Shown here one piece after another: positions 38,001 through 48,418 of a stretch of 64,000 nucleotides of DNA. The translations under genes were made by a program, and so were the position numbers. Origin of the DNA: Citrus sinensis (taxonomy: Eukaryota; Streptophyta; Magnoliopsida; Sapindales; Rutaceae); contig NC_068560.1 of the NCBI RefSeq assembly GCF_022201045.2, positions 21,097,501 through 21,161,500 of the forward strand, read 5' to 3'. Every line of letters begins with the position of its first letter. Position 1 is the stretch's first letter. The notes beneath the pieces are model-generated. The model ran no database searches and was not told the DNA's origin. It worked only from the letters and a program-made list of their open reading frames with translations.

Positions 38001-38395
38001 TCATCATAATCCTCTTTTGAGTCCAAAATCACCAGCTCTTATCGTCGTGCATAGCTACGGAACCCATTAGTGAAAATTAACACTTGGACTACCCAGCTTA
38101 ATTAATTAATTAATATAATTGAAAATGCCCATTCCCAATCTGTGACCCATCCGCTAATAACCCTATTGATAGCTGACCCATCAAGCTACAAATGAATCAA
38201 AATCAAACTCCAAACAAAATGAAATAATCAAATAATAATAAGAACGACGGTAACACATATATACCGGTGAACAAATTGGCGAATCCGAGGGCGCTTAGGG
38301 CTGATAACGCGACGCTTAATCCTCAAAGCAAGCCTGTAAGTCCGCTTCAGTCCCAAGAAATACGCTGTTCCCAATGTGATCTCCCACAGCACCAT
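35021..38395 (-). CDS. uncharacterised plant protein, two exons
   Basis: Minus strand: exon 1 38265-38395 and exon 2 35021-35480, with GT (CACCG|GTATAT) and AG (TCCACAG|TCGAC) borders, in phase, 196 aa. I do not recognise a named family, although the N-terminus (MVLWEITLGTAYFLGLKRTY) looks like a conserved plant-specific protein. Residues 1-16 are hydrophobic and could be a membrane anchor or organelle signal. Residues about 18-40 are highly basic (RLALRIKRRVISPKRPRIRQ). A charged helix follows (about 47-80: FDVALKFHKNIQERDIEVGR, then NWILRWLDRMKPS), then a Pro/Ser-rich, probably disordered region. Function unknown. The intron of about 2.8 kb contains DNA duplicated at 45877-46245. The 3' end may be longer (see next entry). 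Confidence 0.7.
35481..38264 (-). other. large intron of the uncharacterised gene
   Basis: No coding frame with family features lies inside. Near-repeats are present (the pair aaagagatgattaata(c/a)ataggaaaagac at 37058-37090 and 37112-37140). The right part, 37617-37990, is the source or sister of a copy at 45877-46245. Confidence 0.5.
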
Positions 38396-40121
38396 TCTCT
38401 CTCTTTCTAGAACTCTCTATCTCTCTCTGAGTCTCTCTCTGTGCGTCTATTTATGAACTTTTTAAAAAAAATTATATATTTATTTATTTTGTATATTTTT
38501 TAATAATATTTTGATGTTTCTTTTCTCCCAAGTAAAATCTATGGATTCTTTTATTCAAGCCGCCGGAAATTTCGATCCTGGTTTACCCATCCCGCTCGGT
38601 CTTGAGAGCTCAACTGTCCATCGTGTCAGCTTTTATATGTATACAAAGAGGAAATTTTGAGGAATTTAATTTGCACAGAATATGCCATCAACGAAATTAA
38701 AATTCCATAAACATGACAAATATGTAATGAAAAGTCTAAAATGCCCTTCTATTGGAACGGCCATAGCCGCATATGGTTGCGCGCCCTTTTCTCACGGTGA
38801 CAACTAGTCTCGACCTCAATGGTTACATAATTATGATACTCGTATTCATTTTCGATCTATATTTGATTTTATTTAATTAATTTTTAAATTGCTCGAATAT
38901 TATCGAATATGTACTAATTATGATTAAATAATTTTTTAATTATGCCATGATTACCTAACTATAATTAAGTAATTTATTTATGTATTATAACGAACAAAAA
39001 ATTAAATTAAAAAAAGTGTGTAACTTATTTATTTTTTTTAAAGAGAACTAACAAAAAAATTGAGAGAGAGAGAGAGAGAGAGGGACAAAAATAGGTCTTT
39101 TAGGTACTTAAGTTGTGTTGTTATATTGACGGGATGTATTTCATAGTATTTTTTTTAGCATATTTAATATTTTTTTAAAAACAATAATAATAAAAAGAAG
39201 AAAACTCTACGTCTTTTTTCAGTTTTCTCCGGGCCTCGTCTCAACTGTTGGGTTTTCTGTTTGTTAATGATGGCCATTCTTTAGTGAAAGAGATCTTTTA
39301 AATACACCTCATTCATCTCTTTTCAGTTTTTTCCCACTCTTTAGTGGGAGAATAGCTTGAATGTGTTAAGTAATACTCTTATAAAAAGGCTGTACGTAAT
39401 CGGAATGCGTCGCAATTTCATAAACTCCCAATTTGTTGTAGATCAAATTGGGAAGTACTCAGATTATGTATACAGATAATATAAATAGAATGAAGTTAAA
39501 AGGATTAAAAAATTCTAATAAGTAAGTCAATGAGAGCATAATTAACAAAATTTCTTCGCGTGCTCACTATTTCATCTCTTAATTTTTTGACGTATTTGAT
39601 TGATGGGTATTTATAACCAATAAAGCATATCAATCAGTCGTGCATTTAGCAACACACTTTTTAATTCTTAAAGTACTTTGTGATGCACGACTCATAACGC
39701 ATGTCTTAAAGGGTGTGATAAATACATACGTCAGATATCATGTAGCTGCCTTCATAACTCACTTGCTAAAGTTATTAGTGTGAAAGATACATTATTTTAA
39801 TCAAGTGGTGGATGGATAGACATATCTCACAACAGCAATGAAAATTTTTTGCCCCCCTTGTTTTTTCAAAAGATATATTAAAGAGATAAAGCAAAATGCA
39901 GAGACAATTATATCAACATTTAACTAGACATCACAAACTGAACCCATCTAATCGCCATGTAGAGACTTGAAAACCAAACCACAGTGAGAGTGTCAGCAAC
40001 TGAATTTCTTTCACGAAAACTGTCTGTAGGTACAATGAAATTAATTCTTATTAATTATACGAAATTACAAATAAAAACTGGCATCCCAATTTTCTTGCAG
40101 GTAAAATGCTCATTCATTTTA
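38396..40121. repeat. segmental duplication block, reference copy
   Basis: This holds the upstream region of the gene at 35021-38395 and no gene of its own. The stretch from about 38495 to 39830 is repeated at 46925-48106 (continued at 53448-53625 after the copia insertion) and in part at 46320-46920. The stretch 38860-40330, lacking 39720-39838, is repeated at 56960-58330. It includes a (ga)n run at 39062-39085 and carries the uninterrupted copia target site ttctt at 39665-39669. Confidence 0.8.
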
Positions 40122-40279
40122 TTACCACATTACTTTGAAAATTCCAAGCACATAAACCTCTGCTTCGACAAGGCACACATCATTCACAAGAAAACCATTG
40201 TCTGCCTCGTCTACGTAACTGAGTTCAGCAAATCTTGGCCAACCCCAATCTTCAATTGAGGACCTGAATCATGTTCTTG
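40122..40279 (-). pseudogene. TRAF-like (MATH) gene fragment, last exon only
   Basis: The minus strand encodes the last-exon sequence of the MATH genes (FRSSIEDWGWPRFAELSYV, then DNGFLVNDVCLVEAEVYVLG). The conserved TGG (Trp) before FRSS is TGA (40269-40271). No upstream exons accompany it. A sister fragment with the same flanks lies at 58115-58259. Confidence 0.8.
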
Positions 40280-40987
40280 CTGCACGAAACAACATAATAG
40301 GAAACCTTAAAGTTATTTGTATATAGCTATGAGTAAGCTTATAGTAGTTAAACTACTATTTGTAATGGAATGGGGAAAGGAATATTAGTTTCTTTAATTT
40401 GTTTGGTTTGGTCAAGGAATATTTATTTCTTTGCTTGATTGCAAGAATGGAATGGTAAGGGGAAAGAAAACAGCTACAATACAAATGAACAAAAATACCC
40501 TCCACTAAAAAAATATATACATATATTTCAACGAGTTGAAGCAATATTTTAATTGTTCTATTCTTTATTATCAAATATTATATAATTAATTTCAAATTTA
40601 GGCATGGTTTGACATTGTAAGCCAGTAAGCCTAAGCCTGGTAAACACTTGTTCATATGGTTTGAATGTTAAATTGATTTTATTTTACAATTGTATGATGA
40701 AAAATCTATAATACCGTACCTATCACGACTATAAGGCAAAATATAGAGAGAGAAAAAACAACAATGAATTAGATATCACAAGCTAAACCTATAAGAATGC
40801 ATCCCCCACGTAATCTCCATGTGGAGACTTAACAAACAATTAACCACCAATTATTGAATGTCAGCATAAGAATTTCTTTACCAGAATATATGGGTACAAT
40901 GAGATTAACTCTTATTATAAGAAATAAAATTAAAAAATTAGCATCCCAAGTTTCTTGCAAGGGTAACAATGCTCATTATAGTATATA

Positions 40988-42773
40988 TTACAGGGCTTCG
41001 GAAATTCCAAGCACTGATACCTCGGCTTCGACAATGCAGACATCATTCACAAGAAAACCATTGCCTGCCTTGTTCAAGTAACTGAGTTCAATAAACTCGT
41101 GCCAACCCCAATTATCGATTGAGGTCCTGAACCATACACTAGCTGCAAGAACAACAATAGAATCCTGAAGTTATATGTACTTAGCTACAACCCTTATTGA
41201 TGAACTTCAATACCTGTAGATTTTGGGTTAATAATAACTTACTTTTATAGTGATTATGTATTGATTGAACTTGATTCCGGATTCGCAGTGTGAAATGGAC
41301 GTATATTTTAAAACCACGAGTTATAGCTGACAAGTCAGCCAATGCCAAGTACATAGAAATATGACTGCCACTAGCTACTCCGTATCCCTTGGGATAGAGT
41401 TGTATCTTCCTGAAAAAATCAAGAAGGGTAAAGTTTAAGTCTCGGCATTCAATTGTACATATTTACTAAGAGGTTCCATTTAACAAATTATCAAAACATT
41501 AACTTTCAGATGTGATGTTTAGATTATATATATGAATAGATAAATAAAAAAATTTTTGCAAATCATTTTACATTACACATTTGAAGAAGTGGTTTTAACA
41601 TGATGCATTATTTTAACAAGTTGTATTATTCAAAACTACTCAAAAGAATTTCTTTTGCATCGGCATCAGAAATATATCGCGCATGTACAAATGAACCCTA
41701 AGTATTAGTCATGCTCAGGTACAAATGTCTAGATTTAGTCTATGATACATTAGAGTTGTAAATCGTTGTTAAAAGTACAACTTGTCATAGTTCAAATCCG
41801 AATTTTAAAAACTCTCGAACGTCTGTACTTGAACAGCAATTCAGAAAGTATACGTACCACTTTTGATCTCCAGCAACGAATACTTCTGATTCGTAACGCT
41901 TTGCCTCCAAGTTTGAAAAGTTCTTGATCTTCCAAACATATTTATAAGGGGAAGCAGATGTGAATTTCTTCATGGAAAGGCACTCTCCTTTGACTATGTT
42001 CCTTTCTTTAACAAAGACTTCTGCTCCAAAAATACATGTATCTCCCACAAGATATCCATTTGAAGCATCGTTAAATTCATTAAGCGGGATGAATTGATCA
42101 AAACCCCATTCAAGCTTCAACCCATGAAAACGTCTTTCATTTCCCATTGCATCTACCGCATGATGAAGTAACGTCAAATCATTGATTAGCTCTCAGTTAA
42201 ATAATTAAGAACAAAATGATCATAAATATTCTTGAGTTTAATAATCAACCTTGAGGAATCAAGTACGTGTCTTCGTTCTGATCATGCACAAACAGGCGAA
42301 AAATCACAAAGACTTCCCAACCGGAACCAAATGAACTTGAGTCTGCCATTGCCAAGTAGAGTGAGATGTGATCTTTCACCTTTTTTTTTTTATTTCCATT
42401 TGGGTACACAACAAGTTTCCTGAAACCATCGTGAATTAAATAACATATTAGATTATGATATATAATTAAGTAATAAGGTAATCTTAATATTAGTGTACTA
42501 AGTTTTAGGCCATACCATTTGTGGCTTCCAACATTAAATTCCGAAGATTCATAACTTTCCACATTATTTTCTAGAAGGGACGAAAATGTCTGTATTTTGA
42601 GTAGGAAATGAGCCGGTGGTACATGTGAAATGGATCTTGAAACTGCTGTCAAGAGTCATTTTAACACTGATAAGAAAATAACAAGCTAAAAGTGTTCGAT
42701 TTACATATATAAACATACATAGAGAAAGGGAGCTGGGGAAAGAGCCTGATAACGTACCAACTTGATTTTCCAT
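40988..42773 (-). CDS. TRAF-like protein with two MATH domains, copy A
   Basis: Six exons on the minus strand: 42758-42773, 42516-42645, 42250-42419, 41858-42152, 41243-41409, 40988-41142. All are GT-AG and in phase; 310 aa with no stops. MATH domain 1 spans about 8-140 (AHFLLKIQTFSSLLENNVES to the VGDTCIFGAEVFV strand). MATH domain 2 spans about 170-308 (YKYVWKIKNFSNLEAKRYES to [14 protein letters not shown]). No BTB, RING or coiled coil is present, so it belongs to the plant MATH-only TRAF-like group. Such domains bind peptide motifs and often serve ubiquitin pathways; the partner here is unknown. Copy C is nearly identical. The TATA box seen in paralogue E is deleted upstream (about 42910), so expression may differ. 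Confidence 0.85.
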
Positions 42774-42954
42774 TGCAACAAATTCCTTCAAACTACTATA
42801 ACTCTTCAAGTACTAAAAAGAGTATAGAAGAAAGATTGATTATAATAAGATTTTTTAAGGGTTAGAGTTATCTCAAGAGTAACCTTTCTTCTTTAAAATA
42901 TCTAAAAAGGTAAAGCATCAAGGTTGAGGGTTTATACAATTCAACATTAAATTT

Positions 42955-44200
42955 TCAGAAAGTGTCAGAATGACTATTGACATTCACCAAAATTTGGAAA
43001 CTGATAGTTGCAAGAATGGAATGGAAAGGGTAAAGGAATATTGATTTCTTTAATTTGTTTGGTTTGGTTAAGGAATATTGATTTCTTTGTTTGGTTGCAA
43101 GAATGGAATGGTAATGGGAAAGAAAGTGTCAAAATGGCTATTGACATTCACCAAAATTTGGAAACTGATAGTTACAAGAATGGAATGAAAAGGGTAAATT
43201 TTCAGAAAGTATTAGAATGACTATTGAGATTCACCAAAATTTGGAAATTGATAGTTGCAAGAATGGAATGGTAACATTAAATTTTCAAAAAGTGTCAGAA
43301 TGACTATTAGCATTCACAAAATTTGGAAACTGATAGTTGCAAGAATGGAATGGAAAGGGTAAAGGAATATTGATTTCTTTAATTTGTTTGGTTTGGTTAA
43401 GGAATATTGATTTCTTTGTTTGGTTGCAAGAATGTAATGGTAATGAGAAAGAAAGTGTCAAAATGACTATTGACATTCACCAAAATTTGGAAACTGATAG
43501 TTACAAGAATGGAATGGAAAGGGTAAATTTTCAGAAAGTATCAGAATGACTATTGACATTCACCAAAATTTGGAAATTGATAGTTGCAAGAATGGAATGG
43601 TAACATTAAATTTTCAGAAAGTGTCAGAATGACTATTAACATTCACCAAAATTTGGAAATTGATAGTTGCAAGAATGGAATGGTAACATTAAATTTTCAG
43701 AAAGTGTCAGAATGACTATTGACATTCACCAAAATTTGGAAACTGATAGTTGCAAGAATGGAATGGAAAGGGCAAAGTCATATTGATTTCTTTAATTTGT
43801 TTGGTTTGGTTAAGGAATATTGATTTATTTATTTGGTTGCAAGAATGTAATGGTAATGGGAAAGAAAGTGTCAAAATGATTATTGACATTCACCAAAATT
43901 TGGAAACTGATAGTTACAAGAATGGAATGGAAAGGGTAAATTTTCAGAAAGTATCAGAATGACTATTGACATTCACTAAAATTTGGAAATTGATAGTTGC
44001 AAGAATGGAATGGTAACATTAAATTTTCAGAAAGTGTCAGAATGACTATTGACATTCACCAAAATTTGGAAATTGATAGTTGCAAGAATGGAATGGAAAG
44101 GGTAAAGGAATATTGATTTCTTTAATTTGTTTGGTTTGGTTAAGGAATATTGATTTCTTTGCTTGGTTGTAAGAATGGAATGGTAATGGGAAAGAAAACA
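42955..44200. repeat. minisatellite array expanded from MATH-gene flank
   Basis: The basic unit is about 80 bp (cagaaagtgtcagaatgact...gatagttgcaagaatggaatgg). It alternates with a longer unit containing ggaatattgatttctttaat and ggtttggttaagg. Larger blocks repeat at 43008, 43337 and 43750. Other MATH flanks (54405-54605, 58655-58855, 61490-61680) hold single, unexpanded copies. The 70-codon frames read from it are products of the repeat, not genes. Confidence 0.9.
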
Positions 44201-44710
44201 ACTACAATACAAGTGAACAAAAATACCCTCCAATCAAAAAAATGTATATATCAACGAGTTGAATCAATATTTTAATTGTTCTGTTTTTTATTATCAAATG
44301 TTATATAATTAATTTCCAAATTTTGGCCTGATTTGCTATTGTGGTTAAGCAGCACTTAAGTATTTAGTAAACATTTATTGATGTGATTTGAAAGATAGGT
44401 TAACTTTATTTTACACTTGTAAGATAAAAAACCTATAATACCTTACCTAGCGCAACTATAAGGCAAAATATAGAGAGAGAAATACAACAATGAATTAGAT
44501 ATCACAGGCTTAATCCATAAGAAGGCATCCCATCTAATCTCCATGTGGAGACTTAACAAACAATTAACCGCCAATTATTGAATGTCAGCATAAGAATTTC
44601 TTTACCAGAATAAATGGGTACAATGAGATTAACTCTTATTATAAGAAATAAAATTAAAAATTGGCATTCCAATTTTCTTGCAAGAGTAACAATGCTAATT
44701 AGAGTATATA

Positions 44711-44834
44711 TTACAGGGCTTTGGAAGTTCCGAGCACAGGCACCTCTGTTTCCACAATGCACACATCATTCACAAGAAAACCATTGCTAGTATTGTTCAA
44801 GTAACCGAGTTTAACAAATTTTGGCCACTCCCAA
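44711..44834 (-). pseudogene. TRAF-like (MATH) gene fragment, copy B
   Basis: The minus strand encodes only the end of the last exon (EWPKFVKLGYLNN, then NGFLVNDVCIVETEVPVLG, KAL and stop). Homology to copies A, C and E stops sharply at 44834, where a sequence starting tgtaacaccc begins. Exons 1-5 are missing from the vicinity. Confidence 0.8.
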
Positions 44835-45876
44835 TGTAACACCCATCTCTAATTATTTGTTTGAATTTAATTATGCTTATCTATTTAATTGTTTATCTTT
44901 TGTTGCAAATTTATTTTAATTAGCATTATTTGAGATAAGGTGTAATTCTTTTTAGGGAAAATATCCACCGACCACCTGATTTTTCGCACTTTATCAAAAA
45001 TACACAAATCTTTTTTTTTTTTGCAACAATCCACCCGAAGTTTACAAGGTGTATCACCACTCCACTCACGTTATTACACCGTTAGTGTATTTAATGGAAT
45101 ACTCATCAAATGACTATTTTACCCATAAAAGACTTTTAGTTGCAAAGGGGTAATTATAAAAAAATCTTAAAAATAATAAATAACTATCAAATAAAAATCT
45201 TAAAAATAATAATAAATAAATTTGATAATAGAAGTTGCATATAAAAATAAATAATTATAAAAAAATCTTAAAAATAAATAATTATAAAAAATCTTAAAAT
45301 AAATAAATTAGATAAGAAATGTTAAGAAGAACACCTCCTTCTTCCCCGCCTAGATTGTTTGCAGCCGCTGTTGCGGCCTCTTCACTAAACTTATTAGCCT
45401 TAATCAATTTCCTAAATTCATGATTGGACAAAGTTTTTGTTTTTCCAAAAAACAATTTAAAGGCTTAAATAGATTCACGTACAAAAGATAAGAAAATGAA
45501 CATATTACATCTGCTTGAATCTTCATAAGCAAAGCTTCTGGAAAGGCAAGACAACATCTAATTGGAGGAAGCATTGAAGAGCTATTCCATAATCTTCTTG
45601 TCCCTTCTCTCCATCGCGACGTACCACACATCATTACCGACGTATTTCGAGCATCCGTGAGCGGCTTTGTGGATGTGATACTGCGCATTGTCGGCAATTG
45701 TTAGCATTGCTGCTATGATGCACAACGACAATAATCCTTCAAATATTTCAGCAGCATGTCTGACTTCGCCAATTTTCCTTATTATGTCTACTTATTGTAT
45801 GTTTAATTTCATAATTTTTAGTTGAGTATAAAAATTACTAAAAATCGTTATGTTGGACTGCTAAAAATATATAATA
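44835..45876. other. inserted or rearranged DNA of unknown origin
   Basis: Begins tgtaacacccatctc at the breakpoint of MATH copy B. It contains a foldback-family arm (44953-45040, related to 5951-6420) and a tract of tcttaaaaataataaataaa-type repeats (45160-45310). The part 45310-45720 is described separately. No terminal repeats were found to define an element. Confidence 0.4.
45310..45720 (-). pseudogene. possible gene relic of unknown family
   Basis: Base composition rises here and the minus strand reads like protein in pieces: an upstream piece (about 45700-45580) with AQYHIHKAAHGCSKYVGND and VWYVAMERRDKKIME then a stop, and a downstream piece (about 45430-45320) with NHEFRKLIKANKFSEEAAT. 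I do not recognise a family. Stops and frame changes separate the pieces. Confidence 0.25.
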
Positions 45877-46245
45877 TGAGTAGACAACAACACTGACATC
45901 TGGATAAACATTTGAAATTAGGTTTTCAGGATCTTTTACAAATTTGTAAGTTTATTTGTTTCACCCTCTCCCTATTCTTAGAAAACCTAAAATTTTGGTT
46001 CCTTCTGTCCGTTGCCTTTGCTAATAAGCCGTTCTCTGTCTAGCCAAGCTAGTGGTAAGCCACATGATTACTCCAAGAAATCAATTCCTAGCCACAACAA
46101 AACTCCATTACTCTCCTCTGCTTTCATACATTAGATCTTTAGCAAGCATCAATAACCAAATTCCGAATAACCCACGCTACCATACAGTTAAATCAAATTA
46201 CCAAGATCAAATTTGAAAAATATCATAAAACCGTGAAACAAAGAA
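45877..46245. repeat. copy of the intron DNA at 37617-37990
   Basis: atgagtagacaacaacact... through ...ataaaaccg(c/t)gaaacaa matches 37617-37990 closely with scattered substitutions. After 46245 the homology jumps to the equivalent of about 38570, so the part holding exon 1 of the uncharacterised gene (38265-38395) has been lost from this copy. Confidence 0.85.
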
Positions 46246-46319
46246 TATTGCATTGCAATGCGTTGTTAGTATATCCCATAGCAGTATCATACATATCATT
46301 ATCACCACCACCAACACCA

Positions 46320-48106
46320 GAAATTTCGATCTTGGTTACCCATCACGCTTCGGTCTCAAGTGTTCAACTGTTCATCGTGTCAGTTTTTTTTTTTTGGTTT
46401 TTGGTTTTTGGAAGGCATCGTGTCAGCTTTTATAGGTGCATAAAGAGGAAATTTTGAGGAATTTAATTTTGCCCCGAATATGCCATCAATGAAATTAAAA
46501 TTCCATAAACATGACAAAACATGTGAGGGAAAGTCTAAAATGCCCTTACACTGGAATGGCCATTGACAGGCGGACGCGCCTCGACCTCAATGGTTACATA
46601 ATTATGGTAATCATATTCATTCTCGATCTACATTTGGTTTTATTTAATCAATTTTTTAATTGCTTGAATATTATCGAAAATATACAGATTATGATTCAAT
46701 AATTTGTTAATTATTCCATGACTATCTAACTATAATTAAGCAATTTATCTATGTATTATACCGAGCAAAAAATTAAATTAAAAAAGTGTGTAACTTTTTT
46801 TTATAAAAAAGAAAAACTAACAAAAAATTGAGAGAGAGATAGAGGGAAAAAATAGGTATTTGGGTACTTAGGTTGTGTTTTTATATTGAATGAATGTATT
46901 TTATAGTATTTTTTTAATGGCATATTTTGTGTATTTTTTTATAATATTTTGATGTTTCTTTTCTCCCAAGTAAAATCTATGGATTCTTTTATTCAAGCCG
47001 CCGGAAATTTCGATCCTGGTTACCCATCCCGCTTCGGTCTTGAGGGTTCAACCGTCCATCGTGTCAGCTTTTATATGTATATAAAGAGGAAATTTTGAGG
47101 AATTTAATTTGCACAGAATATGCCATCAACGAAATTAAAATTCCATAAACATGACAAATATGTAATGAAAAGTCTAAAATGCCCTTCTATTGGAACGGCC
47201 ATTGACGCATATGCTTGCGCGCCCTTTTCTCATGGTGACAACTAGTCTCGACCTCAATGGTTACATAATTATGATACTCGTATTCATTTTCGATCTATAT
47301 TTGATTTGATTTAATTAATTTTTAAATTGCTCGACTATTATCGAATATATACGAATTATGATTAAATAATTTGTTAATTATTCCATGATTATCTAACTAT
47401 AATTAAGTAATTTATTATGTATTATAACGAACAAAATATTAAATTAAAAAAATGTGTAACTTTTTTTTTTTAAAAAAGAGAAAACTAACAAAAAAATTGA
47501 GAGAGAGAGAGAGAGAGAGAGGGACAAAAATAGGTCTTTTAGGTACTTAAAGTTGTGTTGTTATATTGAATGAATGTATTTCATAGTATTTTTTTAGCAT
47601 ATTTAATATTTTTAAAAAAAATAATAATAAAAAGAAGAAAACTTTACATCTCTTTTCAGTTTTCTCCCGGCCTCATCTCAACTGTTGGGTTTTCTGTTTG
47701 TTAATGATGACCACTCTTTAGTGAAAGAGATCTTTTAAATACATCTCATTCATCTCTTTTCAGTTTTTTCCCACTCTTTAGTGGGAGTATAGCTTGAATG
47801 TGTTCAATAATACTCTTATAAAAAATTTGTACATAATCGGAATGTGTTGCAGTTTCATAAACTCCCAATTTGTTGTAGATCAAATTGGGAAGTATTCAGA
47901 TTATGGATACAGATAATATAAATAAAATGAAATTAAAAGGGTTAAAATTTCTAACAAGTAAGTCAATAAGAGAATAATTAACAAAATTTCTTCAAGTGCT
48001 CATTATTTTATTTCTCAATTTTTTGATATATTTGATTTATGGGTATTTATAACCAATAAAAGCATATCAATCAGTCGTGCATTTAGCAACACACTTTTTT
48101 ATTCTT
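46320..48106. repeat. two further copies of the 38.5-39.7 kb block in tandem
   Basis: 46320-46920 and 46925-48106 both match the segment starting at about 38500-38570 (ccgccggaaatttcgatcct, tcgtgtcagcttttatatgt). The second is longer and closer to the reference. Its continuation is found after the copia element at 53448-53625. No gene is present. Confidence 0.85.
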
Positions 48107-48418
48107 TGTTAAGGAAGCCCATCAATCATCCAAAGAATGTACACACTTGGCACATGTGATCTGATATCCAGTCAGCTTAGTAGTTAGGAGTTAGAGTGAC
48201 AGCTCAGCAAAGTCTGTTATGTAGTCTCTGTATTCTGTTAGTATTGTTTTAAGTTCAGCTCTGTGATTAGAAGCATGTATATATATATATAATCATGATT
48301 GCCAAGATTTGTAACTAAGAAAATAGTAAGCAAAGAAATAAAGATCTGGAATAATCATTTTCTTTCATTTTCTCGAAAGCCAAACAAATCTGTCTGCTCT
48401 GTTTTTAACATTTCAATA
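48107..48418 (+). repeat. 5' LTR of the copia element
   Basis: 312 bp, starting TGTTAAGGAAGCCC. It ends TTTCAATA where the 3' LTR has TTTCAACA, so the terminal CA is mutated to TA. A tatatatatata tract at about 48279-48291 may act as TATA box. Confidence 0.92.

Noticed and set aside
42564..42809. 81-codon minus frame in MATH copy A beginning at a TTG
   Set aside because: It reads exon 1, intron and exon 2 in the wrong frame; the spliced model explains it.
43008..43962. Three similar 70-codon plus-strand frames beginning MQEWNGKGK
   Set aside because: They follow the minisatellite units exactly, have no coding signal beyond the repeat, and vanish in single-copy versions of the sequence.
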